A stretch of DNA of 14,349 bases from JBBQQG01 sp038216175 (GCA_038216175.1 JBBQQG010000025.1:1-14349), one strand, 5' to 3'; counted from the stretch's first letter, positions 1-7,306 are shown. A program made the numbers and translations. The notes: generated by a model not told the origin, from the sequence alone.

Positions 1-124
1 CTCGGGCTTTCTGCTGAATGCCGGAGAATGTTGTGATGACTAAAGCTGCCAAAATACCGATTACAACGATCACGATTAATAGTTCCACGATCGTGAAACC
101 CTGCTGTTTACGATTAAGAGTCAT
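1..124 (-). CDS. Type IV pilin, N-terminal part (cut by window edge)
   Basis: This is the first 41 codons of a class III-signal pilin, the subunit polymerised by the PilB/PilC machine encoded just upstream. The N-terminus is a short basic leader (MTLNRKQQ) followed by Gly9, the prepilin peptidase cleavage site, then FTIVE with the typical glutamate at mature position 5 (residue 14), and a hydrophobic helix (about residues 12-31) that anchors the subunit and packs the pilus core. The start is the ATG at 124, preceded by the purine-rich site AAGAAGGGTGGG (140 to 129) at good spacing. The globular domain lies outside the window, so major pilin and pseudopilin cannot be separated. A strong private promoter (202-229) favours an abundant major subunit, which is inference. 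Confidence 0.93.
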   Translation of the reverse strand, partial: MTLNRKQQGFTIVELLIVIVVIGILAALVITTFSGIQQKAR

Positions 125-201
125 TTGACCCACCCTTCTTAGATGACGTTTTATTAATAGAACTGTAGCGCAGTTTTAGCACTAAAGTGTCCTATTTAAA
201 G

Positions 202-229
202 ATTATAACCTTAAGCGTAATTCAGTCAA
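202..229 (-). promoter_or_regulatory. Near-consensus sigma-70-type promoter for the pilin gene
   Basis: On the minus strand TTGACT (229 to 224) and TATAAT (207 to 202) are separated by 16 bases, 11 of 12 consensus positions. It lies in the gap between pilC and the pilin, so the pilin can be transcribed separately and more strongly than pilB-pilC. The predicted leader is about 70 bases and holds short competing inverted repeats, for example TAGTGC/GCGCTA and AACTG/CAGTT, ahead of a good Shine-Dalgarno site. Confidence 0.8.
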
Positions 230-236
230 GACTGGA

Positions 237-1451
237 CTATTTATTTCCAATATTCTTACTTAAGCTGGCAATCGGTCCCATAACACTAGCTGCGATTAAT
301 CCAACTATACTTCCGAGCACTATAATCATTAAAGGTTCAATCAACGAACTGAGTCCGTCTATAACTGCTGTAACTTCTTCTTCGTAAAAATCAGCGACTT
401 TTACTAATATTGTATCTATCTGCCCAGTTTCTTCTCCGATTGCTAACATTTGAGACACAATTGGTGGGAAATTTTTACTATTAGCTAGAGTTTCGCTCAA
501 TTGTTTGCCGTTCTTAACCTCTTTAGAAGCTGATTTTAGTTCGGCTTCGATTACTTTATTGCCAATTGCTCCTCCGGTTACTTCAAGCGCATCAAGCACT
601 CCAACTCCGGCTGTCATTAGAGATGCAAATGTTCGGGCAAATCTGGCAACAGCAATTTTAATAATTATGGTTTTTAGTACGGGTGTTTTTAAGAGTAAAC
701 CATGGAGTTGGTATTTTCCTCTAGGAGTCTTAATATAGCGGCGTAAAACGTATACAACGATGACTGTACCTACAATCACAAAAAGTGCATTTTTCTGCAT
801 AAAATGGCTGATATTTAGCATTGCGACAGTATATATTGGAAGTTTGGCATCCGGTCCACCTAAATCAGTTAATATTTTGCCAATCTTTGGAATAACGAAG
901 ATCATTATTCCAAAAAACGCCACGACAGTTATTGTTAATATAACGACTGGATAAGTCATTGCACTTTTAATTTTCTTTTTGATACTTGATTCCTGTTCTA
1001 TTTGACCAGCCAGCCGTTTCAATATTTCGTCTAATATTCCTCCAGCCTCTCCGGCTTTGACCATATTTACATATACTTCCGAGAAAGCTTTTGGGTATTT
1101 AGCAAGAGCATCTCCTAAGGCGATACCGCCTTCAACATCTTTCATTATTCCGCCGATTACAGTTTTAAAATACTTGCTCTCCGTTTGTATTTGAAGCGTT
1201 GCCAGCGACCGGCTTAGCGGCACGCCGGCGCTAACCATTGTTGAAAGTTGCCTTGTAAATATGACTAAATCTTTTAATTTAACCTTGCCGGTAGTAAATT
1301 TTTTCAAGTTAAAGCTGCTAACTGCTTTAACTAAAAGTGGCTGAGCACCCTGTTTATGTAAACTAATTATTACAGCTTCGCGGTCTAGGGCTTCAACATT
1401 TCCCTGAATAGTCTTTCCATCTTTAGTAGTTGCAGTATAGGTAAATCTCAT
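237..1451 (-). CDS. pilC: Type IV pilus inner-membrane platform protein PilC (GspF family)
   Basis: This polytopic membrane platform couples the PilB ATPase to pilin insertion. At 404 residues it has the family's usual length. It opens with the typical short beta segment (FTYTATTKDGKTIQGNVEA), followed by two T2SF domains: about residues 62-187 (FTRQLSTMVSAGVPLSRSL, then AGEAGGILDEIL) and about 265-390 (FARTFASLMTAGVGVLDAL, then IGEETGQIDTIL). Hydrophobic helices lie near 166-190, 221-238 and 371-393. The start ATG is one base after the pilB stop (TAG-T-ATG), so the two genes are translated from one message, most likely by coupling. A 112-base gap with a separate promoter follows before the pilin. 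Nothing is missing from the fold. Confidence 0.96.
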   Translation of the reverse strand: MRFTYTATTKDGKTIQGNVEALDREAVIISLHKQGAQPLLVKAVSSFNLKKFTTGKVKLKDLVIFTRQLSTMVSAGVPLSRSLATLQIQTESKYFKTVIGGIMKDVEGGIALGDALAKYPKAFSEVYVNMVKAGEAGGILDEILKRLAGQIEQESSIKKKIKSAMTYPVVILTITVVAFFGIMIFVIPKIGKILTDLGGPDAKLPIYTVAMLNISHFMQKNALFVIVGTVIVVYVLRRYIKTPRGKYQLHGLLLKTPVLKTIIIKIAVARFARTFASLMTAGVGVLDALEVTGGAIGNKVIEAELKSASKEVKNGKQLSETLANSKNFPPIVSQMLAIGEETGQIDTILVKVADFYEEEVTAVIDGLSSLIEPLMIIVLGSIVGLIAASVMGPIASLSKNIGNK

Positions 1452-1452
1452 A

Positions 1453-3273
1453 CTATTTTTCTGCCGTTACCCGTAGAATTTCTTCTATTGTGGTCTGACC
1501 GCGTAGTGCTTTAATTAGCCCATCGACCTGCATTGTAATCATGCCTTGTTTTATCGCCTCGTTTTGAATAACATCGCTTGTTGCATTTGAGACAATAAGT
1601 TTTTGGACTGAGGAAGTATTGCTAAGAACCTCATATATGCCAATTCGTCCTTTGTATCCGCTGTGACCACAATTAGTACAGCCGTCGTCACTTGCTTTCC
1701 AAAGCTGAGCAATCTTAGTTTCACTGGTTGACAGACCATCTGTAGATCCTGATTGTCGTGACTTAGAAGGTAGCTGTGTGCTTCGTCCGATACCGACTTC
1801 ACGAGCTTCTTCTTCAAGCTTGTGTAAGTTTTTTAAAACGCTGGAATCGTCAGTATTAAAAATATTAGCAATTTGTTTAAGCGTTGCAGAATCAGGTGAG
1901 TATGATTGTCGGCAGTCAGGGCACAGTCGTCTAACTAAGCGCTGGCCAACCACCGCTCGTACTGTGCTGGCGATTAAGAAAGGTTCTATTGACATATCTA
2001 AAAGCCTTGGTAGGCAAGTTGCTGCATTATTAGTATGAAGCGTAGCGAAAACTAGGTGTCCAGTTAAAGCAGCTTGAGTGCCTAGATTGGCTGTTTCGGT
2101 GTCGCGAATCTCTCCGACCATAATTATGTTTGGGTCTTGTCTTAGTAGTGCTCGTAATCCGGCTACAAAAGTCATACCTGCTTTTGGATTAACCTGAACT
2201 TGATTAGCTCCTGGAATTTTATATTCTACCGGGTCTTCGACGGTAGATATATTTATTGACGGCTTATTTAAAATTGAAAGTATACTAAATAAACTTGTTG
2301 ATTTTCCTGACCCTGTCGGGCCAGTAATTAAAATCAGGCCATGCGGCTGCTTTATAGCTTCGTTAATTGTGGCAAGAGGTGAACCCCAGTATCCAAGCTC
2401 TTCAAGAGTCTGTGCCTGACTAGACTCATTCAAAATTCTCATGACTACCTTTTCACCCTCTGTAATCGGCAGCGTTGATACTCTTAGCGCATACACGGTT
2501 GAACCTATCTGTACTTTAAATCTACCGTCTTGTGGTACTCGACGTTCATCGATTTTTAAATTAGCCAGAATTTTAATTCGGGAGATTAGAGCACTATGGA
2601 CTTTTTTAGGCAACTTATTAGCTTCTCTTAGCACACCGTCGACACGATAGCGGACTATTACGTGGTCTTCACGAGGTTCAATATGTATGTCGCTGGCGCC
2701 GGCGCTAACAGCGTATTCAATCAGCAGATTTACTGTCTGAGCGATTGGCGAGTCTTCTGCTAGATCTTCTTCATCAATTTCTTCGTCTTCTTCTTCAGCA
2801 TCTTCAGGAATCATGACTTTAGTTAGCTCGCTGCCGATATTGCCACGATATTGATCTAAAGCCACTTGAATCGCGCCTCGAGCGGCAATGTTTACCTGAA
2901 GTTTATCGCCGAGATGTTTTTGTAAGAAGTTTACAGCTTGAATATCATCAGGATCTTCCATCGCAAGTAACTTAGTACCGTCTTTTGCTAAGCCGTATAC
3001 GATTACACCGTACTGTCGGGCAATCCGTTCTGGTATCAGTCTAAGCGTTTCTTTTTTAAGGTCTCGCGGGTTAAATTCAACGTAGGGCACATCTATTTCA
3101 TCAGCATAAAGTTTTGTTAATTCTTTTTCCGATAAGACATTATTTTGAATAACCACATCTTGGAGTGGTTTTTTTTCACTAGTTTTTTGTACTTTTAAGG
3201 CTTCTATTTGTTCGCTAGTAACTTGTTTATTATCAACGAGCAGTCTTTCCACCAAAGCATCAGATATTCGCAT
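1453..3273 (-). CDS. pilB: Type IV pilus assembly ATPase PilB (GspE family)
   Basis: This cytoplasmic hexameric ATPase powers pilus extension. Residues about 1-140 form the MshEN-type N-terminal domain. A strongly acidic linker (about 157-174) follows, then the N2 domain (IEYAVSAGASDIHIEPRED). The motor domain has Walker A GPTGSGKS (318-325), the VEDPVE region (345-350), Walker B IIMVGEIRD with Glu388, and the His box TLHTN (His413). Zinc ligands are the pairs Cys451/Cys454 and Cys532/Cys535. The stretch between these pairs is about 77 residues and contains a Ser/Gly/Lys-rich insert, clearly longer than I expect for the family. The start ATG has no Shine-Dalgarno but a TATAAT ten bases upstream, suggesting a nearly leaderless mRNA. 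First gene of the pilB-pilC cluster; no PilT retraction ATPase is seen here. Confidence 0.97.
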   Translation of the reverse strand: MRISDALVERLLVDNKQVTSEQIEALKVQKTSEKKPLQDVVIQNNVLSEKELTKLYADEIDVPYVEFNPRDLKKETLRLIPERIARQYGVIVYGLAKDGTKLLAMEDPDDIQAVNFLQKHLGDKLQVNIAARGAIQVALDQYRGNIGSELTKVMIPEDAEEEDEEIDEEDLAEDSPIAQTVNLLIEYAVSAGASDIHIEPREDHVIVRYRVDGVLREANKLPKKVHSALISRIKILANLKIDERRVPQDGRFKVQIGSTVYALRVSTLPITEGEKVVMRILNESSQAQTLEELGYWGSPLATINEAIKQPHGLILITGPTGSGKSTSLFSILSILNKPSINISTVEDPVEYKIPGANQVQVNPKAGMTFVAGLRALLRQDPNIIMVGEIRDTETANLGTQAALTGHLVFATLHTNNAATCLPRLLDMSIEPFLIASTVRAVVGQRLVRRLCPDCRQSYSPDSATLKQIANIFNTDDSSVLKNLHKLEEEAREVGIGRSTQLPSKSRQSGSTDGLSTSETKIAQLWKASDDGCTNCGHSGYKGRIGIYEVLSNTSSVQKLIVSNATSDVIQNEAIKQGMITMQVDGLIKALRGQTTIEEILRVTAEK

Positions 3274-3283
3274 AGTCCATCGT

Positions 3284-3289
3284 ATTATA
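3284..3289 (-). promoter_or_regulatory. Perfect -10 hexamer directly before pilB
   Basis: TATAAT on the minus strand (3289 to 3284) ends ten bases before the pilB ATG. A start about seven bases downstream would leave a leader of about four bases. No convincing -35 hexamer stands 16-18 bases upstream. The region is divergent with the recA promoter. Confidence 0.55.
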
Positions 3290-3341
3290 ATGCATAAGCT
3301 TTACAAATGGGACCTATCTAACGGAACGATTTATACTTTTT

Positions 3342-3350
3342 TGCTATACT
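3342..3350 (+). promoter_or_regulatory. Extended -10 promoter of recA
   Basis: TGCTATACT fits the extended -10 form (TGn followed by TATAAT with one mismatch). No good -35 is visible, as is common for extended -10 promoters. The predicted leader is about 38 bases and contains GGGGAAGG (3379-3386), eight bases before the ATG at 3395. I found no LexA-type palindrome near it. Confidence 0.6.
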
Positions 3351-3394
3351 TGTGATTACGAAGAGGCTAATAAGGGTTGGGGAAGGATAATATT

Positions 3395-4429
3395 ATGGCA
3401 TCAAAAAAAGAACCGAAAACACAATCCACAGAAACTTCGCCGTCAGGCAAGTTAAAAGCATTAGGCCTAGCTCTTGAAAGTATTGAAAAACAGTTTGGCA
3501 AAGGGTCGATAATGAAACTAGGAGAATCTTATAAAATTGATATAGAAACAATTCCTACAGGCGCACTTAGTCTCGACCTAGCACTAGGCGGCGGTTTGCC
3601 AAAAGGTAGAGTAGTCGAAGTTTACGGTCCTGAAAGCTCAGGTAAAACTACACTTACACTTCATGCAATCGCTGAAGTGCAAAAAGCTGGAGGAACGGCT
3701 GCTTTTATTGACGCGGAGCATGCGCTTGATCCGGCTTACGCCAAACGGATTGGAGTTGATACAGCAAATCTACTTTTATCTCAACCAGATAATGGTGAGC
3801 AGGCGCTTGAAATTGTCGAAACTCTGGTTAGATCGAATGCAGTTGATATTATTGTAATAGATTCAGTCGCTGCTTTAGTCCCCAGGGCTGAGATAGAAGG
3901 AGACATGGGTGATAGCCTGCCGGGACTTCAGGCAAGACTTATGAGTCAAGCGTTAAGAAAATTGACCGGTGTTATAAGCCGAAGCAAAGTCACAGTAGTT
4001 TTCATTAACCAAATACGTATGAAAATTGGAGTTATGTTTGGAAATCCTGAAACGACTACCGGCGGTAATGCTCTAAAATTTTACTCTTCAGTGCGTATGG
4101 ATATCCGGCGCATCGGCCAGATAAAGCAAGGAGATGAAGTAATTGGCAACCGTACTAGAGTTAAGGTTGTTAAGAATAAAGTTGCTCCACCGTTTCGACA
4201 AGCTGAATTCGATATTATGTATAACCAGGGGATTTCAAAAAGTGGTGACCTGCTCGATCTTGCTACAACCGACGAAATAGTTGAAAAAGCCGGTGCTTGG
4301 TTTAGCTATAACAATGTAAAAATTGCCCAGGGTCGGGAAGCTGCTAAAAAATACCTTGAAGAGAATCCAAAAATTATGGAAGAAATCGCTAAAAAAGTTA
4401 AACAATCAGCAGACGCTAAAGAAATATAG
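3395..4429 (+). CDS. recA: RecA recombinase
   Basis: RecA is a DNA-dependent ATPase that forms the strand-exchange filament in homologous recombination and repair. At 344 residues it is typical in length. Visible signatures are the opening region ALESIEKQFGKGSIMKLG, Walker A GPESSGKT (78-85), the catalytic-glutamate region FIDAEHALDP (Glu108), Walker B IIVIDSVAAL (Asp156), and DNA-binding loop L2 (about 203-226, VFINQIRMKIGVMFGNPE onward). No intein or frameshift is present. I chose the ATG at 3395 over an in-frame TTG at 3377 because GGGGAAGG lies eight bases before the ATG and would be inside the coding region if the TTG were used. The next gene starts eight bases after the stop and recX follows, so recA, the 4438 gene and recX look co-transcribed. 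Confidence 0.98.
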   Translation: MASKKEPKTQSTETSPSGKLKALGLALESIEKQFGKGSIMKLGESYKIDIETIPTGALSLDLALGGGLPKGRVVEVYGPESSGKTTLTLHAIAEVQKAGGTAAFIDAEHALDPAYAKRIGVDTANLLLSQPDNGEQALEIVETLVRSNAVDIIVIDSVAALVPRAEIEGDMGDSLPGLQARLMSQALRKLTGVISRSKVTVVFINQIRMKIGVMFGNPETTTGGNALKFYSSVRMDIRRIGQIKQGDEVIGNRTRVKVVKNKVAPPFRQAEFDIMYNQGISKSGDLLDLATTDEIVEKAGAWFSYNNVKIAQGREAAKKYLEENPKIMEEIAKKVKQSADAKEI

Positions 4430-4437
4430 GATTTAAT

Positions 4438-5196
4438 ATGTCAGCAATCGTTGGATCTCTTCCCGGACTGACGGAAGGTGTAGAAGCCGGCTTCGGTGTT
4501 GGAGCTGTTAGTATCGGAGAGACCAATAAAGTCCGTTTAAGGAATCGGATTGTCGGTATCGGTGCGACGGCAGTCGGTCTGGTAATTGGTAAACGATTCG
4601 GTGAACAGGCGGCCCATTCTATTGAGCAAGTAATTGGCAAAGGTGGTACTAATTTTATCCCATCGGTTGCAGTCGGATCGATGATGTCATGGCACGATAT
4701 GAGAGGAGAACACAGACCAGATAACTTCTTTAAAAGATTTATGAAAAATGCTCCAACTGTACTTGTGTCTGCATTCGCCGGATGGGAAGGAATTGAAGCA
4801 GGTATTTTAGGCGGTAGCGCTGGAGCCAATATTGTGGCGATTGCAGCAACAACAGCTACTGGATTTGCAGTCGGTAACTATATTACTAGTAAAATTGAAG
4901 GCGGATCTAAAACCATTAAACCGTCTAAGATTATGCGACGAACCAGATTAATGGCACTGATCCCACCGACAGCTATTGCCGGATTTGGAGCTTCCGAATT
5001 TATGTCTCATCCGTCCATCGGTGGTGCGGTCGTTGCCGGAGTCGGTGCTATTGCAACTGGAGGTGCAGTATATGCGAATACTATATATAAACCGCCGTCT
5101 CATGGTCCGGAACTAGAAAAAAGTGGCAACCTTGAATCTACGATTAGTCCTATTTTGCCAGGTCAAGAGCCGCGTAATCGGTTTGATAAAGCATGA
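4438..5196 (+). CDS. Unrecognised Gly/Ala-rich, probably membrane-associated protein between recA and recX
   Basis: I do not recognise this 252-residue protein. It is rich in Gly, Ala, Val and Ile, with several hydrophobic stretches spaced by short polar or basic loops: about 37-51, 104-126, 130-147, 171-186 and 195-215. Many are glycine-spaced (for example IVGIGATAVGLVIG and AVVAGVGAIATGG), which suits close helix packing. A polar loop (84-101) carries WHDMRGEHRPD, and the C-terminal 35 residues are hydrophilic. There is no signal peptide or catalytic motif I can name. A weak AGGA lies just before the ATG, overlapping the recA stop region, and the gene's end overlaps the recX start by four bases (ATGA). 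It therefore sits firmly in the recA-recX transcript. Whether it relates to recombination is unknown; it may be a passenger in the operon. Confidence 0.85.
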   Translation: MSAIVGSLPGLTEGVEAGFGVGAVSIGETNKVRLRNRIVGIGATAVGLVIGKRFGEQAAHSIEQVIGKGGTNFIPSVAVGSMMSWHDMRGEHRPDNFFKRFMKNAPTVLVSAFAGWEGIEAGILGGSAGANIVAIAATTATGFAVGNYITSKIEGGSKTIKPSKIMRRTRLMALIPPTAIAGFGASEFMSHPSIGGAVVAGVGAIATGGAVYANTIYKPPSHGPELEKSGNLESTISPILPGQEPRNRFDKA

Positions 5197-5798
5197 AAGT
5201 AACGGCTATTAGAGCCCAAAAAAATAAAACTGATCGATTTTCGATTTTTGTAGATGATAAATATTCATTTAGTTTTAGCGAATCAGAATTAATTGAAAGT
5301 AAAATTTATTCTGGCCAAGAAATCACAAAGTCGTTGGTTACCGGTTTTCAAAAATCTTCAAAACTTGATAAGTTTTATAATCAAGTTCTCCGTTTGATTT
5401 CAAATCGCCCAAGATCAAAAAAAGAAATTATTGATTATCTTACTAGAAAACAGCTTGACCAGGTCCAAATAGAGATTGTTGTCGATAAACTGGATAAGCA
5501 TAATTTAATTGACGATCAGGATTTTGCCCGGCGCTGGATTGAAAACAGATTACTACTTAAATCGGCATCGAAAAGAAGACTTAGTCAAGAGTTACGCCAA
5601 AAAGGCATCGACATTGACATAATTGACACTGCTCTAGACCAGACTGTCATTAATGATAAAAAACAGCTAATCGAGCTAGTCGAACAAAAAATGTCACAAC
5701 CAAAATTTAAGAATGACAAGCTAAAATTAATGCAGTTTTTAGCTCGGCGAGGATTTAATTACGGTGATATAAAAGAAGTTTTAGAGCAGTTCAATTAA
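5193..5798 (+). CDS. recX: Regulatory protein RecX
   Basis: RecX binds RecA filaments and limits their growth and ATPase activity. The protein is 201 residues and built of three-helix repeats. The most recognisable stretch is RPRSKKEIIDYLTRK (about 73-87), then LIDDQDFARRWIENRL (about 105-120) and the SKRRLSQELRQKGID repeat (about 126-140), closing with a helical repeat ending ARRGFNYGDIKEVLEQF. The N-terminal about 60 residues are beta-rich (KNKTDRFSIFVDDKYSFSF), as in other RecX proteins. Its ATG overlaps the preceding stop as ATGA, so translation is probably coupled to the upstream gene, two genes after recA. The 3' end converges with the PRC-barrel gene, and the two stop codons share the bases TTAA. 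Confidence 0.92.
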   Translation: MKVTAIRAQKNKTDRFSIFVDDKYSFSFSESELIESKIYSGQEITKSLVTGFQKSSKLDKFYNQVLRLISNRPRSKKEIIDYLTRKQLDQVQIEIVVDKLDKHNLIDDQDFARRWIENRLLLKSASKRRLSQELRQKGIDIDIIDTALDQTVINDKKQLIELVEQKMSQPKFKNDKLKLMQFLARRGFNYGDIKEVLEQFN

Positions 5799-6322
5799 CC
5801 GGCTAACGGTACCGTTGCCGGTGCGCTATCTTTTATCGGCTGTAATGGGTCCTGAACCACTATTTTTCGATTAGTAACTTCTATTATTTGATCTCTATCA
5901 ATACTTAACTGCCCACCGCTAAAGCTCTTTAAGAGTGACTGACCGACATATATTTTCTGAATATACATACTGCTGTTTTCGATTGCAAAATCATTAACTT
6001 TACCGAGTTTCTTTTTGTTTAAGCTATATACCGGTTTATCGATTAATTCGAAGGATTGATCAAGCACTTCTTTTAGTCGAATTAGTTCATCAGGTTGTGC
6101 TAGTACTTCATGGTCGTTAACAATGTAACCTCTAGAACTTGCTTCTCTTATATCTTGGACGAGCAAAATTAAAATACTTTTACTAAAACGGTCTTGGCAA
6201 TAAAAACCTTCTATTTTAAGATTGTTAGGATTAATAATTGCCGCTGTTGTGGTTGCGATAAGTCCACCGGTACGAAGGCTCATAACCGGCACGCTCATGA
6301 TAGAGTTACTAAGTTGCAGCAT
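5795..6322 (-). CDS. PRC-barrel domain protein (two domains)
   Basis: This 175-residue protein appears to carry two tandem PRC-barrel-like beta domains: about residues 15-80 (RTGGLIATTTAAIINPNNLK, then a strand reading ILLVQDIR and the YIVNDHEVL turn) and about 90-158 (IDKPVYSLNKKKLGKVNDFA, then IYVGQSLL and IDRDQIIEVTNRKIVVQD). The second has the clearest consensus: V-Y-S, then K-L-G-K-V-N-D-F. PRC barrels occur in RimM, photosynthetic reaction-centre H subunits and many small stand-alone proteins; the role here is unknown. The first start (ATG at 6322) has no Shine-Dalgarno but a TATACT seven bases upstream, which supports a leaderless start there over the internal Met9. It is monocistronic, convergent with recX and divergent from tsaE. 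Confidence 0.8.
   Translation of the reverse strand: MLQLSNSIMSVPVMSLRTGGLIATTTAAIINPNNLKIEGFYCQDRFSKSILILLVQDIREASSRGYIVNDHEVLAQPDELIRLKEVLDQSFELIDKPVYSLNKKKLGKVNDFAIENSSMYIQKIYVGQSLLKSFSGGQLSIDRDQIIEVTNRKIVVQDPLQPIKDSAPATVPLAG
5799..5821. terminator. Near-perfect palindrome at the convergent recX/PRC gene ends
   Basis: CCGGC-T-AACGGT is followed at once by ACCGTT-GCCGG, giving an 11-bp GC-rich stem with one unpaired T and almost no loop. It starts one base after the recX stop and lies in the last codons of the convergent gene (ATVPLAG). Being symmetric, it could form on either transcript and act as a shared end signal. Neither side has a clear U-tract, so intrinsic termination is uncertain; it may instead stabilise 3' ends. 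Confidence 0.45.
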
Positions 6323-6329
6323 ACGATCT

Positions 6330-6357
6330 AGTATAACTTAGACGATAAAGTTATTAA
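6330..6357 (-). promoter_or_regulatory. Promoter of the PRC-barrel gene, predicted leaderless
   Basis: On the minus strand TTAATA (6357 to 6352, four of six matches to TTGACA) and TATACT (6335 to 6330, five of six to TATAAT) are 16 bases apart. Seven bases separate the -10 from the ATG, so transcription would start at or one base before the start codon. Confidence 0.55.
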
Positions 6358-6408
6358 CTCTTTGATAATTTAAAACAAAATAAATTTCTGAAATAACATT
6401 TACCCCTG

Positions 6409-6414
6409 TAAGAT
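6409..6414 (+). promoter_or_regulatory. -10 element of tsaE, predicted leaderless
   Basis: TAAGAT ends seven bases before the tsaE ATG at 6422. No Shine-Dalgarno sequence fits in that gap (TAAATAT). The -35 region is poor. This element and the PRC-gene promoter face away from each other in a 99-base divergent spacer. Confidence 0.45.
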
Positions 6415-6421
6415 TAAATAT

Positions 6422-6886
6422 ATGCAACTAATAATAGATAAGACAATTACGACAAACTCACCGGCAGAAAGTGAAAGAATAGCCAGCATGATCGGTAGAA
6501 AACTGCGAGGCGGCGAGGTAATCGAATTGATTAGCGATCTAGGAGGTGGTAAAACTACATTTGTTCGCGGTCTTAACAAAGGTTTCGGCAGTCAAGACAA
6601 AGTTTCCAGTCCAAGTTTTACGATTTCTAAGGTCTATAAAAAAAAGTCTTTTTCGTTATATCATTATGACTTTTATAGATTAAACGAAGTCGGTCTTATG
6701 AAATACGAACTAGCAGAAATATTATCAGATCCTAAAAATATACTGGTAGTTGAATGGCCAGAAATAATAAAAGATATCCTGCCAAAACAGCGTCTATCTA
6801 TCAATATCAAAGTTTTATCGAGTGAGTCACGACTGTTTATTATTTCTTCGACTGAGCATCTTAATTATTTAATCGAAGATCTATGA
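6422..6886 (+). CDS. tsaE: tRNA t6A biosynthesis ATPase TsaE
   Basis: TsaE is the small P-loop ATPase of the TsaB-TsaD-TsaE complex, which places threonylcarbamoyl on A37 of ANN-decoding tRNAs. It has 154 residues, normal for the family. Visible motifs are the P-loop SDLGGGKTTF (38-47), the switch-like SPSFTI (63-68), HYDFYRL with Asp83, and VVEWPE with Glu111 (109-114). The P-loop departs slightly from the usual GDLGAGKT: the first glycine is Ser38, while Gly43, Lys44 and Thr45 are kept. The stop overlaps the tsaB start by four bases (ATGA), giving a coupled tsaE-tsaB pair. TsaD and TsaC/Sua5, also needed for the pathway, are not in this window. The start has no Shine-Dalgarno. Confidence 0.94.
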   Translation: MQLIIDKTITTNSPAESERIASMIGRKLRGGEVIELISDLGGGKTTFVRGLNKGFGSQDKVSSPSFTISKVYKKKSFSLYHYDFYRLNEVGLMKYELAEILSDPKNILVVEWPEIIKDILPKQRLSINIKVLSSESRLFIISSTEHLNYLIEDL

Positions 6887-7275
6887 TAATACTTAGTCTA
6901 AAAACAGATAGTCAGATAGCGGAAATAGCTATATTTGAAGACGATCATTTAATTGATAGTTACAGCTGGCAAGCTGGACGTGAACTTGCCGTCACACTTC
7001 ACCAAAAAATTAAGCAGTTGCTTAATAATAATAAATATAACTGGCAGCATTTAAACGGTGTCATATGTTTCATTGGCCCTGGCAGTTTTACCGGTCTACG
7101 TATTGGAATTAGTGTAGCGAATGCTCTTGCCGACTCTTTAAATTTACCTATTTCAGGTACTAAAGGTAAAAACTGGCAAAAACAAACAGTAGGCTTAATT
7201 TTAGAAGGGAAAAATCAGAAAATTGTCATGCCGTACTATGGTGCTGATGCACATGTAACCAGCCCGAAAAGGTGA
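6883..7275 (+). CDS. tsaB: tRNA t6A biosynthesis protein TsaB, short form
   Basis: TsaB is the scaffold partner that dimerises with TsaD in t6A synthesis. The N-terminal ASKHA-fold half is clear: strands IILSLKTDS and IAEIAIFED, then the family hallmark GPGSFTGLRIG (65-75) followed by the ANALADSLNLPISG helix-strand unit. The protein is only 130 residues, against about 220-230 in E. coli or B. subtilis. The ending (MPYYGADAHVTSPKR) resembles the usual TsaB C-terminal tail, so most of the C-terminal domain seems to have been lost internally, not by simple truncation. I see no frameshift or downstream remnant. I read it as a reduced but functional form, as in other small-genome lineages; that is inference. 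It is translated by ATGA overlap with tsaE. Confidence 0.88.
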   Translation: MIILSLKTDSQIAEIAIFEDDHLIDSYSWQAGRELAVTLHQKIKQLLNNNKYNWQHLNGVICFIGPGSFTGLRIGISVANALADSLNLPISGTKGKNWQKQTVGLILEGKNQKIVMPYYGADAHVTSPKR

Positions 7276-7306
7276 GTATTATAAACAACATGTTAGCTTA
7301 AGGGTA

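Noticed and set aside
3377..3394. In-frame TTG start six codons upstream of the recA ATG
   Set aside because: The strong Shine-Dalgarno GGGGAAGG lies between this TTG and the ATG at 3395, so the ATG is the better start; the extra residues have no RecA similarity.
3274..3394. SOS (LexA) box between pilB and recA
   Set aside because: No palindrome matching either the E. coli or the B. subtilis consensus was found; GGAACGATT is only a half-match.
4416..4829. Minus-strand frame (137 codons) opposite the 4438 gene
   Set aside because: Pro/Thr-rich shadow of a Gly/Val-rich gene. The plus-strand frame fits the operon spacing and the ATGA overlap with recX.
6883..7275. tsaB as a broken pseudogene
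   Set aside because: Both the N-terminal core and a typical C-terminal tail are in one frame, with ATGA coupling to tsaE and no downstream remnant.
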